A stretch of DNA of 5,083 bases from an uncultured Polyangiaceae bacterium. GTDB taxonomy: Bacteria > Myxococcota_A > Polyangia > Polyangiales > Polyangiaceae. Where the stretch lies: the NCBI GenBank assembly GCA_938004815.1, contig CALKVR010001282.1:1-5083 (forward strand). Direction: 5' to 3'. The number at the start of each line of letters is the position of its first letter. The first letter of the stretch is position 1. The translations under genes were made by a program, and so were the position numbers. The notes under the pieces are model-generated. The model worked only from the letters and a program-made list of their open reading frames with translations. It was not told the DNA's origin and did not search any database. Shown here one piece after another: positions 1 through 5,083 of the stretch.

Positions 1-439
1 GGGCGACGACGTCGAGGCCATCATCCTCTCGATCAACCACGACGAGAAGAAGGTGAGCCTGGGCATCAAGCAGCTGTGGGACGACCCCTGGCCGTCGATG
101 CTGACCGAGTTCCCGATCGGCCGCGTCTTCGACGACGCGCTCGTCGTGAGCGTGGTCGACTACGGCGTCTTCGTTCGCCTGCGCGAGGGCGTCGAGGGCC
201 TCATCCCGAAAGAGGAGCTCGACGAGCCGAACGGCAAGATCAAGGCCGGCGACAACGTCAAGTGCGAGGTCACGAGCCAGGACACGGTCGATCGCCGCCT
301 GTTCCTCAGCATGAAGAACATCGGCACCGAGCGTCCGGCTCAGCCGCAGCGCAAGTACGCGTCGGAAGAGGCGAAGCCGGCCGGCACGCTGGGCGATCTC
401 ATCAAAGAGAAGCTCGGCGGCAAGCTCGAGCTGAAGTGA
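1..439 (+). CDS. rpsA: 30S ribosomal protein S1-type protein, C-terminal part (5' end outside window)
   Basis: S1 binds mRNA on the small ribosomal subunit through tandem OB-fold S1 domains and helps load mRNA for translation. The frame enters at base 2 with no start in the window. It first reads the end of one S1 domain, with the S1-typical ending KVSLGIKQL followed by DPW. A complete S1 domain follows at about 113-316 (G-x-V near its start, DYGVFVRL in the middle, EGLIP, then GDNVKCEV and LSMK at the end). The last 40 or so residues are a charged tail ending near GTLGDLIKEKL, which resembles S1 tails in related bacteria. A GTG at 53 would open a shorter frame but lies inside the first domain and is not a start. 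The gene ends in TGA and is followed by an intrinsic terminator. Another multi-S1-domain RNA-binding protein is possible, but ribosomal S1 fits best. Confidence 0.85.
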   Translation, partial: GDDVEAIILSINHDEKKVSLGIKQLWDDPWPSMLTEFPIGRVFDDALVVSVVDYGVFVRLREGVEGLIPKEELDEPNGKIKAGDNVKCEVTSQDTVDRRLFLSMKNIGTERPAQPQRKYASEEAKPAGTLGDLIKEKLGGKLELK

Positions 440-474
440 GCTGACCTAGTACCGCGACACCGGTCGGGGTCCCG

Positions 475-507
475 AAACCCTCCTCCACTCACGTGGGGGA
501 GGGTTTT
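475..507 (+). terminator. Intrinsic (rho-independent) terminator after the S1 gene
   Basis: The left arm at 475-488 pairs with the right arm at 493-506 over 14 pairs, counting one G-U wobble, around the loop TCAC. The right arm runs into a T-tract at 504-507, and a second TTTT follows at 512-515. The stem is GC-rich in the middle and the shape is textbook. It starts 36 bases after the S1 stop codon. Its 3' arm ends only 10 bases before the likely ATG of the next gene, so it also forms the leader of the operon. Confidence 0.88.
495..503 (+). promoter_or_regulatory. Possible Shine-Dalgarno region within the terminator's 3' arm
   Basis: The purine run GGGGGAGGG is the only Shine-Dalgarno-like sequence upstream of the first V4R gene. 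It lies 13 bases before the ATG at 517, longer than the usual 5-9. It is also the 3' arm of the terminator stem, so in a transcript reading through from the S1 gene it would be paired and hidden. Whether it really serves as a ribosome binding site is uncertain. Confidence 0.3.
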
Positions 508-516
508 CGTGTTTTC

Positions 517-1032
517 ATGGCGCCCATGGGGACCTTTGAAGTCGCGCAGGATCTGGAGGCGAGCACCGCGACCCTGGGCGGGCAGAGCCTGGTCTTTCAC
601 TGCCATTTCTACAACTGCGCGCTCCAGGCCGCGGTCGAAGAGGCGCTCGGCGACGACGCCGCCGATATCCAGCGCGCAGCCGCCCACAGCGTCGTGCGCG
701 CGCAGCTCCTCGCGCTGACCAAGGGCCAAGCGACGGACGCCCGCCTCGCCACCGCCTCCAAGCTGTTCGCCGAGCTGGGCTTCGGGACGCTCGATCTCAC
801 CGGGCTCGGGCCTCGCGGCGGGCGGGCGACGGTCAAGGCTTCGCACTACGCGATGGGCTGGGTCGCGATCTACGGAGAGCGCGAAGCACCCACGTGCAAT
901 TTCGTCGAGGGCTTCGTGGCCGCGGCTCTAGGCGAGGCGTTCGGCATCGCGTCGGAGCGTGTGCGCGTGCGCGAGGTGGGCTGCTTCGCGTGCGGCGCCG
1001 AGACGTGCGACTTCGACGTCGAGGTGCTGTGA
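517..1032 (+). CDS. V4R (4-vinyl reductase-type) domain protein, 171 aa
   Basis: V4R domains bind small ligands and occur in BchJ-type proteins and in the sensor part of XylR/DmpR-type regulators; a metal site built from conserved Cys/His is known or suspected in several members. The C-terminal third carries the family hallmarks: a Cys followed by an EGF(V/L)A-type helix (C127 to about residue 140), then E-V-G-C-x-x-C-G-x-x-x-C-x-F, with C156, C159 and C164. The N-terminal half has an H-x-H-F-Y-N-C motif (H28, H30, C34), which could add metal or ligand contacts. There is no DNA-binding, kinase or transmembrane part, so it is a stand-alone cytoplasmic domain. I chose ATG 517. An in-frame GTG at 493 lies in the terminator hairpin, and ATG 526 is a close alternative. 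The stop overlaps the next start in TGATG. Ligand and exact role are unknown. Confidence 0.78.
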   Translation: MAPMGTFEVAQDLEASTATLGGQSLVFHCHFYNCALQAAVEEALGDDAADIQRAAAHSVVRAQLLALTKGQATDARLATASKLFAELGFGTLDLTGLGPRGGRATVKASHYAMGWVAIYGEREAPTCNFVEGFVAAALGEAFGIASERVRVREVGCFACGAETCDFDVEVL

Positions 1033-1682
1033 TGGCGATCCGCGAGCAAGAGGTCGTCGCCGCCGTCGCCGGCCTCCAGATCGTCGGCAACGAGGAGGGC
1101 CTGATCCCGGCGTTCGGCCTCTACCTGACGCGTCACTACGCCGACTACTACAACCGCATCTCGTTCGCCTGCTACCACCGCGCCGAGCGCGAGGGCCCGG
1201 CCGCCCGCGACCGCGCGCGCGCCGCGCTCATCCGCGCCGGCGAGGTCTGCGCGTTCAACACGTTCGGCGGGATCATGCTCTCGCAGGAATGGGAGGCGGT
1301 CGTCGCCCCCATGATCGAGTCGCGCGAAGACTGGGCGCACGGGATGGTGGCGGTCGTCAACGCGCTCGGGTGGGGCAAGTGGCGCGTCGACCGGCTCGTC
1401 CCCGGCGAGGAGCTCGCGATCAGCATCGCGAACTCCTACGAGTCGACCGGCTACCTGGCCGATCACCCCGAGCGCAGCGACGGGGGCGTGTGCTTCCTCG
1501 CCACCGGCGGCGCGTCGGGCATCATGAACCTGCTCTACAACGGCGACATCACGACGCGCCCTGCGCTCACGCCGCAGTACTTCGAGCAGGTGTTCTCCAC
1601 CGCGGGGCGCTTCGTCGCTCGCGAGACGGCGTGCCGCGCCAACGGCGCGCCTCGCTGCGAGCTCATCACGACCCGCTCGTGA
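1032..1682 (+). CDS. V4R-domain protein, 216 aa, paralogue of the preceding gene
   Basis: This second V4R-type protein ends in the family signature E-x-x-C-x-x-x-G-x-x-x-C (E198, C201, G205, C209). Its middle shows the usual V4R core: a GWG turn (about 113-115), a strand rich in I/V followed by S-Y-E-S (135-138), and a Cys-led helix from C154. It is longer than its neighbour, with an extended N-terminal half rich in aromatic residues (around 28-48) and a loop of about 15 residues before the last helix. Both proteins seem to share one fold, but the H-x-H motif of the first is missing here, so the two are not interchangeable. ATG 1032 overlaps the previous TGA by one base and has GAGGTG at 1021-1026 as a ribosome binding site, five bases upstream. 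Longer in-frame readings upstream only cover the first V4R gene in another frame. A heterodimer of the two proteins is plausible but unproven. Confidence 0.75.
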   Translation: MAIREQEVVAAVAGLQIVGNEEGLIPAFGLYLTRHYADYYNRISFACYHRAEREGPAARDRARAALIRAGEVCAFNTFGGIMLSQEWEAVVAPMIESREDWAHGMVAVVNALGWGKWRVDRLVPGEELAISIANSYESTGYLADHPERSDGGVCFLATGGASGIMNLLYNGDITTRPALTPQYFEQVFSTAGRFVARETACRANGAPRCELITTRS

Positions 1683-1975
1683 ACGACGTCTCGGTCCTGG
1701 TTCAGCGCGACTGCTTGGGCGGCGACCGCATCGTCGAGCTGAAGCTCCCGCGCGCGGTCGCCCTACCCGACCTCGATCGGGTCGATGGCGTGGTGACCCG
1801 CGTGGTGCTCTCCGAGCTCCCTCGGCCCTTCTTCAAGCTCGACGTGCCCGGGAGGTTCTTGTTGACGGGCATCATCGGCGATCCGCGAATCCGCGTGACG
1901 GTGCGGCTTTCGGTGCGCGACCGCGCCGTGCCGACTGCCATCGATGTCGCTCGCTCGCTCTTGGCGGGGCCATGA
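1679..1975 (+). CDS. Hypothetical protein, 98 aa, within the V4R/PLP-enzyme operon
   Basis: I do not recognise this protein. It starts at GTG 1679, whose GTGA overlaps the stop of the previous gene, and it ends in an ATGA overlap with the next. These couplings are the main reason to call a gene here and to reject a much longer in-frame reading that runs back through the second V4R gene as Arg-rich antiframe noise. The predicted protein is soluble and alternates hydrophobic and charged stretches as a small alpha/beta or all-beta domain would. It has one Cys (residue 12, in R-D-C-L-G-G-D-R), a P-R-P-F-F motif near the middle, and a V-P-G-R-F-L-L-T-G-I-I-G-D run after it. There is no signal peptide or membrane segment. 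Its place between the V4R pair and the PLP enzyme suggests a partner or carrier in the same process; that is inference. Confidence 0.68.
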   Translation: MNDVSVLVQRDCLGGDRIVELKLPRAVALPDLDRVDGVVTRVVLSELPRPFFKLDVPGRFLLTGIIGDPRIRVTVRLSVRDRAVPTAIDVARSLLAGP

Positions 1976-3072
1976 CCGAGTTGAACGTCCACCTCGACCA
2001 CGCCGCCACCGGTCTGCCTCGCCACCCCGACGCCGTCGACGCGGCCGCACGCGCCGCTCACATGGCGACCCCCGGTCGCGGTCGTCACGGGGCGCAGGCC
2101 GCCGCCGCTCACGTGGTCCGGACCGCTCGCGAGAGCGTGCGCGGCCTGGTCGGCGCCGGAACGGTCTGCTTCACCGCAGGCGCCACCCACGCGCTAAACC
2201 AAGCGATCGCCGGCATGCGGCCGCGTCCGCGCGCCGTCGCGGTCGATCCGATGGCGCACAACGCCGTCAGGCGGCCCCTCCTCGCCCTCGGGGTTCCGAT
2301 CTGGATCCTCCCCCACGACGAGAGCGGCCGCGTCGATCTGGGCGCGGCCTGCGCGGAGTGGGAGCCGGTGGATCTCGTCGTCGTGACCCACGCCTCCAAC
2401 GTGACCGGCCTCGTGCAGCCGGCGGCCGAGATCATCGACATCGCGTCGAAGCGTGGCGCCCGCGCCATCGTCGATGCGGCGCAGACGGCTGGGCTCCTGC
2501 CGCTCGGCGGTCTCGGTGGAGCGGCGGCGATCGCGTTCTCGTCTCACAAGGCGCTGCGCGGGCTGCCCGGGAGCGGCGCGCTGGTGCTCGGACACGGCGT
2601 CGACGTCGAGCCGCTCGTCACGGGGGGCACGGGCGCCGACGCCATCGAGGCCGCGATGCCGGCCGAGCTCCCCGAGCGCCTCGAGGCCGGCACCCCGAAC
2701 CTGCCGGGGATCGCGAGCTTCGGCGCAGCTGCCCGCGCAGCGCCGGCAGCCCGCTGGGACTGGGAGCGAGCGTCCGCCCAGCTCCGTGAGTCGATCGCCC
2801 GCGCGGGCGGCCGGTGTGTCGGCGCAGGCGAGCTCCCGGTTGTGGCCTTCGAGCTCGACGGCTTCTCGGCCACCGAGGTCGAAGAGATCCTGGACCGCTC
2901 GTTCGGGATCACGGTGCGGGCCGGTCTCCACTGTAGCCCCTCGGCGCACGAGACTCTGGGCACGATCGGGCGAGGAACGGTGCGCGCGTCCGCCGGAGCC
3001 ACTACGATGGCCGACGATCTCGCCGCGCTCGAGGCGGCGCTGCGAGCCATCGCGCGCGCGGCGAAGAGCTGA
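1972..3072 (+). CDS. Class V aminotransferase-fold PLP enzyme, cysteine desulfurase family
   Basis: This is a cytoplasmic fold-type I PLP enzyme related to SufS/IscS, which take sulfur (or selenium) from cysteine (or selenocysteine). It starts with the family opening L-D-x-A-A-T (8-13), then T-A-G-A-T-H-A-L-N (68-76) for phosphate and cofactor contacts, T-H-A-S-N-V-T-G (139-146) with the His that stacks on PLP, D-A-A-Q (168-171), and S-S-H-K with the Schiff-base lysine K193. Further on come G-G-T-G (218-221) and E-A-G-T-P-N (238-243). The C-terminal R-A-G-L-H-C places a cysteine at 321, matching the persulfide-forming Cys of the SufS-like class, and G-T-V-R-A-S follows. This loop resembles the am_tr_V_EF2568 type more than IscS. 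At 366 aa it is somewhat short: the stretch between G-I-A and P-V-V-A-F is about 43 residues, less than usual. The ATG overlaps the previous stop (ATGA). The acceptor is unknown, and a desulfurase-like lyase on another substrate is possible. Confidence 0.88.
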   Translation: MTELNVHLDHAATGLPRHPDAVDAAARAAHMATPGRGRHGAQAAAAHVVRTARESVRGLVGAGTVCFTAGATHALNQAIAGMRPRPRAVAVDPMAHNAVRRPLLALGVPIWILPHDESGRVDLGAACAEWEPVDLVVVTHASNVTGLVQPAAEIIDIASKRGARAIVDAAQTAGLLPLGGLGGAAAIAFSSHKALRGLPGSGALVLGHGVDVEPLVTGGTGADAIEAAMPAELPERLEAGTPNLPGIASFGAAARAAPAARWDWERASAQLRESIARAGGRCVGAGELPVVAFELDGFSATEVEEILDRSFGITVRAGLHCSPSAHETLGTIGRGTVRASAGATTMADDLAALEAALRAIARAAKS

Positions 3073-3075
3073 CCG

Positions 3076-3705
3076 ATGCAGAGCCGAACCACCGTCCACG
3101 TAGCGCCCGACGCCGATCCGATCTCGGCGCTGCGCGACGCCGTTCGGCGCGCCGTCCAAGCTGCGACGCCGGCGGTGTCGCTCGTGTTCCCGCCCGATGC
3201 CCGCCCGGGTCGCGAGATGATCGACGCGCTGGTCGAAGAGGCGGGCGCGCTGGCGCGGGGCACCGAGCTGACGCTCGTGCATCCGAGCCCGAGCATCGGC
3301 TTCTTGGTCTCGAGCGTCTCGCTGCGGCTCCCTCACGTGCGCGTGCTGGCGGCGGCGTCGGTGCGAGAGGCCGAGGGGCCGGTCGGCCCCACCGAGGCCG
3401 AGCTCGACACGGCGCCCCGATCGGATCCGACGTCGCTCGCCATCGCGTCGGTCACGCGAGCCTTCGAGCAAGCCGTGCGCGGCCGCAAAGCGCATTGCGT
3501 CATCGTGCTCGATCCGACCACTCGCCCGCCGACCGAGCTCATCCGCGCGATCGAGCTCCACGCCAAGCGCACCGCGAGCGTCACGACGATCTACCTCGTC
3601 CACCCGCTCCCGATGACGGGCTTCTTGGCGTCGACGCTCAGCCTGCGTCTACCGACACACACGATTCGCGCCGTCGCCAACCTCGCGATGGTCCGAGAGG
3701 AGTGA
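3076..3705 (+). CDS. Hypothetical protein with an internal domain duplication, 209 aa
   Basis: I cannot place this protein in a family. It consists of two copies of one domain: residues 33-96 align without gaps to 140-203, with 26 of 64 positions identical, and weaker similarity reaches back to about 16 and 123. Each copy reads as a hydrophobic strand, a helix of about 15 residues, a strand ending in L-V-H-P-x-P, then G-F-L-x-S and S-L-R-L-P, and a final short strand. This could be a small alpha/beta domain, vaguely like STAS-type folds, but the match is not good enough to claim. A linker of about 40 residues rich in Pro, Glu and Asp joins the copies. No signal peptide or membrane helix is seen. 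ATG 3076 lies three bases after the previous stop, with GAAGAG at 3063-3068 as ribosome binding site. The position links it to the PLP enzyme and V4R pair. Confidence 0.75.
   Translation: MQSRTTVHVAPDADPISALRDAVRRAVQAATPAVSLVFPPDARPGREMIDALVEEAGALARGTELTLVHPSPSIGFLVSSVSLRLPHVRVLAAASVREAEGPVGPTEAELDTAPRSDPTSLAIASVTRAFEQAVRGRKAHCVIVLDPTTRPPTELIRAIELHAKRTASVTTIYLVHPLPMTGFLASTLSLRLPTHTIRAVANLAMVREE
3172..3684 (+). repeat. Coding repeat pair: two copies of one ~64-residue domain
   Basis: The unit at 3172-3363 recurs at 3493-3684, 321 bases (107 codons) downstream in the same frame. The copies share the protein motifs L-V-H-P-x-P, G-F-L-x-S and S-L-R-L-P at identical spacing. At DNA level they have diverged; the longest exact match I noticed is about 10 bases (GGCTTCTTGG), so this is an old duplication held by selection on the protein. 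Confidence 0.7.
3696..3702 (+). promoter_or_regulatory. Ribosome binding site supporting a TTG start
   Basis: AGAGGAG lies five bases before the TTG at 3708 and inside the last codons of the upstream gene. This strong Shine-Dalgarno match, together with the two-base gap to the preceding stop, supports TTG 3708 over the next in-frame candidate, GTG 3747, which has no comparable site. Confidence 0.65.
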
Positions 3706-3707
3706 GC

Positions 3708-4687
3708 TTGCCCGATCTGACCGATCCTTCGACAGAGCCGGCCGTGGGCAAGCTGACCGACGACTCGCCCCCGTCGCTCGGTGACGACCCCGAGCAGGTG
3801 CTGCGCCGCTCCAGCCCTGGGCGTTTTCTCCTGCGGGTCCTCGTCGGGCTCGTCGTCGTCGCCGCAGTCGGCGCCGGCGGCTACTTCGGTTTTCGGGCGC
3901 TCGAAGCGCACCGCGCCCGGTCCCCTTCGACGCTACGACCGCGACGATCGGCAACGACCTCTTCGAGACCGAGCGGCCCGCTCACGAGGCGACGGTCGCC
4001 GCGTTCGCGCTCGACAAGACCGAGGTCACCGTCTCGGCCTACCGCACCTGCTTCGAGCAAGGCGGCTGCACCGAGCCCGCGAAGGGCGCGTTCTGCAACC
4101 TCGGCCAAGGGCCCGCCGGCGCCGGCGAGCTCAAAGGCGACCGCGACACGCACCCGATCAACTGTGTGACGCACGCGCAAGCAGCGGCGTTCTGCGCGTG
4201 GGCGGGCAAGCGCCTCCCGACCGAGCGCGAGTGGGAGCGCGCCGCACGCGTCGCCCACGGCGCGAAGAAAGACAAGCCCGACTACGGCAAGTGGGAGGGT
4301 CTGTTTCCGTGGGGCAGCGACAGCCCGTCACGCCGCCACGCGAACGTCTGCGGCAAGGAGTGCCGGCTCTTCGGTGCCGAGCGGGGCCAGGCGTGGCCGA
4401 GCATGTGGGCCGACGACGAAGACGGCTTCGCCACGACCGCTCCGGTCGGCAGCTTCGAGAAGGGTGACACCCCGGACGGCCTCGCCGACATGGCCGGGAA
4501 CGTGTGGGAGTGGACGTCGAGCCCGTTCTGCGAATACCCCGACGAAGCGTGCGGCAACAAGGTCGAGCTCGTGATCCGCGGCGGCGGCTGGCTCAGCTAC
4601 CACCCGCGCAACCTCGAGGTCACCACGCGCGAGGCGATGCCGGTCACCGACGCCAACCACGCCGTCGGCTTCCGCTGCGCGAAGTGA
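3708..4687 (+). CDS. Membrane-anchored SUMF1/FGE-sulfatase-fold protein, frameshifted in this sequence
   Basis: One gene read in two frames. From TTG 3708 the first frame gives an acidic, Pro-rich N-terminus of about 38 residues, then R-R-x-x-x-G-R-F and a single membrane helix (about 39-61), a signal anchor placing the rest in the periplasm. From about 3920 coding moves to the -1 frame and runs to TGA 4685-4687 as an FGE-sulfatase domain: E-R-P-A-H-E and L-D-K-T-E-V-T-V-x-A-Y-R, H-P-I-N-C-V (4151-4168), G-K-R-L-P-T-E-x-E-W-E-R-A-A-R (4205-4249), P-W-G, A-G-N-V-W-E-W (4493-4513), R-G-G-G-W (4577-4591), and G-F-R-C-A-K at the end. The first frame left alone becomes Arg/Ser-rich noise and stops at 4169; GTG 4166 lies inside the fold and is not a true start. 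Restored, the protein is about 326 aa. The two active-site cysteines of true formylglycine-generating enzymes, expected shortly after R-G-G-x-W, are absent, so a binding or scaffolding role, or another oxidase-type activity of this superfamily, is more likely than sulfatase maturation. Confidence 0.8.
3916..3928 (+). other. Probable frameshift site at a C-run
   Basis: Upstream codons make sense in the frame of TTG 3708; downstream codons make sense one base back. The switch must lie near 3900-3930. The segment holds CCC (3916-3918) and CCCC (3922-3925). One extra C in the second run would give R-A-R-S-P-F-D and join the anchor directly to the FGE-fold domain. No standard -1 slippery heptamer is present in the right phase, so a missing base (read error or mutation) is more likely than programmed frameshifting. 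Confidence 0.75.
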
Positions 4688-4727
4688 GGCGAGGTCGCGG
4701 AGGCGTACGTCGCCCAGCGCCAAGATC

Positions 4728-5083
4728 CTATTTCTTGAGGTGGGCGTCGCCGCCCTCGAAGATCCCGTACGCCGTCGGCTGCGGCGCGCCGCGCGGCCAC
4801 TCTGCCTTGAAGCCCTTGCGCGTTCGTTCCCACCGAAAGGTTGCGGCGAGGTTCTGGCCTTCGAAGAACGGATAGATCAGGCTCGCCACGCCGCCGGACG
4901 CGAACGTGAACGTGTCGCCTTTTCCGCCACCCCTGTCGATCGTCACGCCGGTCGGCTTTCCGCGCTCCTTGCTCTCGCCCTTGCACGACACGCGGATCCA
5001 CTCGCGGACCTTCTTGGTCTCGCAGTCGAGCTTGCTCGACCCGAGCACCGTGACCTCACCGGTCTTGCCCCACTCTTCGAGCG
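4728..5083 (-). CDS. Hypothetical protein, C-terminal part, of a type seen in myxobacteria (5' end outside window)
   Basis: The frame enters from the right edge and ends in TAG (complement of 4728-4730); 117 residues are visible. The frame is open to the edge, so a GTG at 5048 is probably internal: the residues before it (E-E-W-G-K-T-G-E-V-T-V) continue smoothly into L-G-S-S-K-L-D-C-E-T-K. Features include two cysteines about 14 residues apart (D-C-E-T and V-S-C-K-G) that could form a disulfide, then G-D-T-F-T-F-A-S-G-G-V-A-S-L-I, and a W-P-R-G-A-P motif near the end. The pattern recalls a group of secreted or lipoprotein-like proteins of unknown function that I associate with myxobacterial genomes; that is family memory, not a search. 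Any signal peptide would be outside the window. It converges on the FGE-fold gene with 40 bases between the stops and is not part of that operon. Confidence 0.75.
   Translation of the reverse strand, partial: LEEWGKTGEVTVLGSSKLDCETKKVREWIRVSCKGESKERGKPTGVTIDRGGGKGDTFTFASGGVASLIYPFFEGQNLAATFRWERTRKGFKAEWPRGAPQPTAYGIFEGGDAHLKK

Noticed and set aside
455..466. A small inverted repeat (CGAC and GTCG arms) between the S1 stop and the terminator
   Set aside because: Four-base arms arise by chance in GC-rich DNA, and nothing nearby suggests a regulator site.
493..516. An upstream GTG start for the first V4R gene
   Set aside because: It lies in the terminator's 3' arm, has no ribosome binding site, and adds residues (G-E-G-F-R-V-F) with no match to the V4R fold.
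1944..2789. A 281-residue plus-strand frame overlapping the PLP-enzyme gene
   Set aside because: The translation is Arg/Pro-rich low complexity, while the overlapping frame carries all the PLP-enzyme motifs.
2194..3603. A 469-residue open frame on the minus strand across the PLP-enzyme gene and the duplicated-domain gene
   Set aside because: It is rich in Arg, Gly, Asp and His with no domain, lies opposite two well-supported genes, and is the expected mirror of G/C-biased third positions.
4166..4687. A separate gene starting at GTG 4166 with a GTGA overlap to the frame ending at 4169
   Set aside because: The GTG codes for the Val of the H-P-I-N-C-V motif inside the FGE fold; conserved domain sequence continues upstream in the same frame to about 3926.
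4688..4727. A possible terminator between the two convergent genes (GGCG and CGCC arms at 4702-4714)
   Set aside because: The stem is only 4 pairs and there is no T-tract on either strand.

Overview
The window is uniformly high in GC, with G or C at most third codon positions, genes packed end to end, and ATG, GTG and TTG all used as starts. The protein types (two V4R-domain proteins, an FGE-sulfatase-fold protein behind a membrane anchor, and a secreted-looking protein of a kind I associate with myxobacteria) suggest a Myxococcota/Polyangia-like bacterium. That assignment is an inference from style and family memory; no taxonomic marker is complete here.

Layout. (1) Positions 1-439, + strand: the 3' end of a ribosomal protein S1-type gene, closed by a strong intrinsic terminator at 475-507. 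(2) Positions 517-4687, + strand: six tightly packed genes that look like one operon. They encode a 171-aa V4R-domain protein, a 216-aa V4R-domain paralogue, an unrecognised 98-aa protein, a 366-aa class V PLP enzyme of the cysteine desulfurase family, a 209-aa protein made of two copies of an unrecognised domain, and a membrane-anchored FGE-sulfatase-fold protein. Junctions are 1-bp or 4-bp overlaps (TGATG, GTGA, ATGA) or gaps of 2-3 bp, so translational coupling is likely. (3) Positions 4728-5083, - strand: the C-terminal part of a convergently transcribed protein that enters from the right edge.

Working together. The first four genes are the most tightly linked. Two V4R proteins (a small-ligand-binding fold with conserved Cys) sit with a PLP enzyme that keeps the lysine and the C-terminal cysteine of the SufS-like class. 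This hints at a sulfur- or selenium-transfer step or a ligand-sensing module. The two unrecognised proteins travel with them. No pathway can be named from this window alone.

The last operon gene is broken in this sequence. Its anchor and its FGE-fold domain lie in different frames, and the switch falls at a run of four C's (3922-3925), where one extra C would restore a single reading frame. This could be a sequencing or assembly error or a real mutation. I see no tRNA, rRNA, CRISPR array, insertion sequence or phage gene, and no stretch over 300 bases without a gene.
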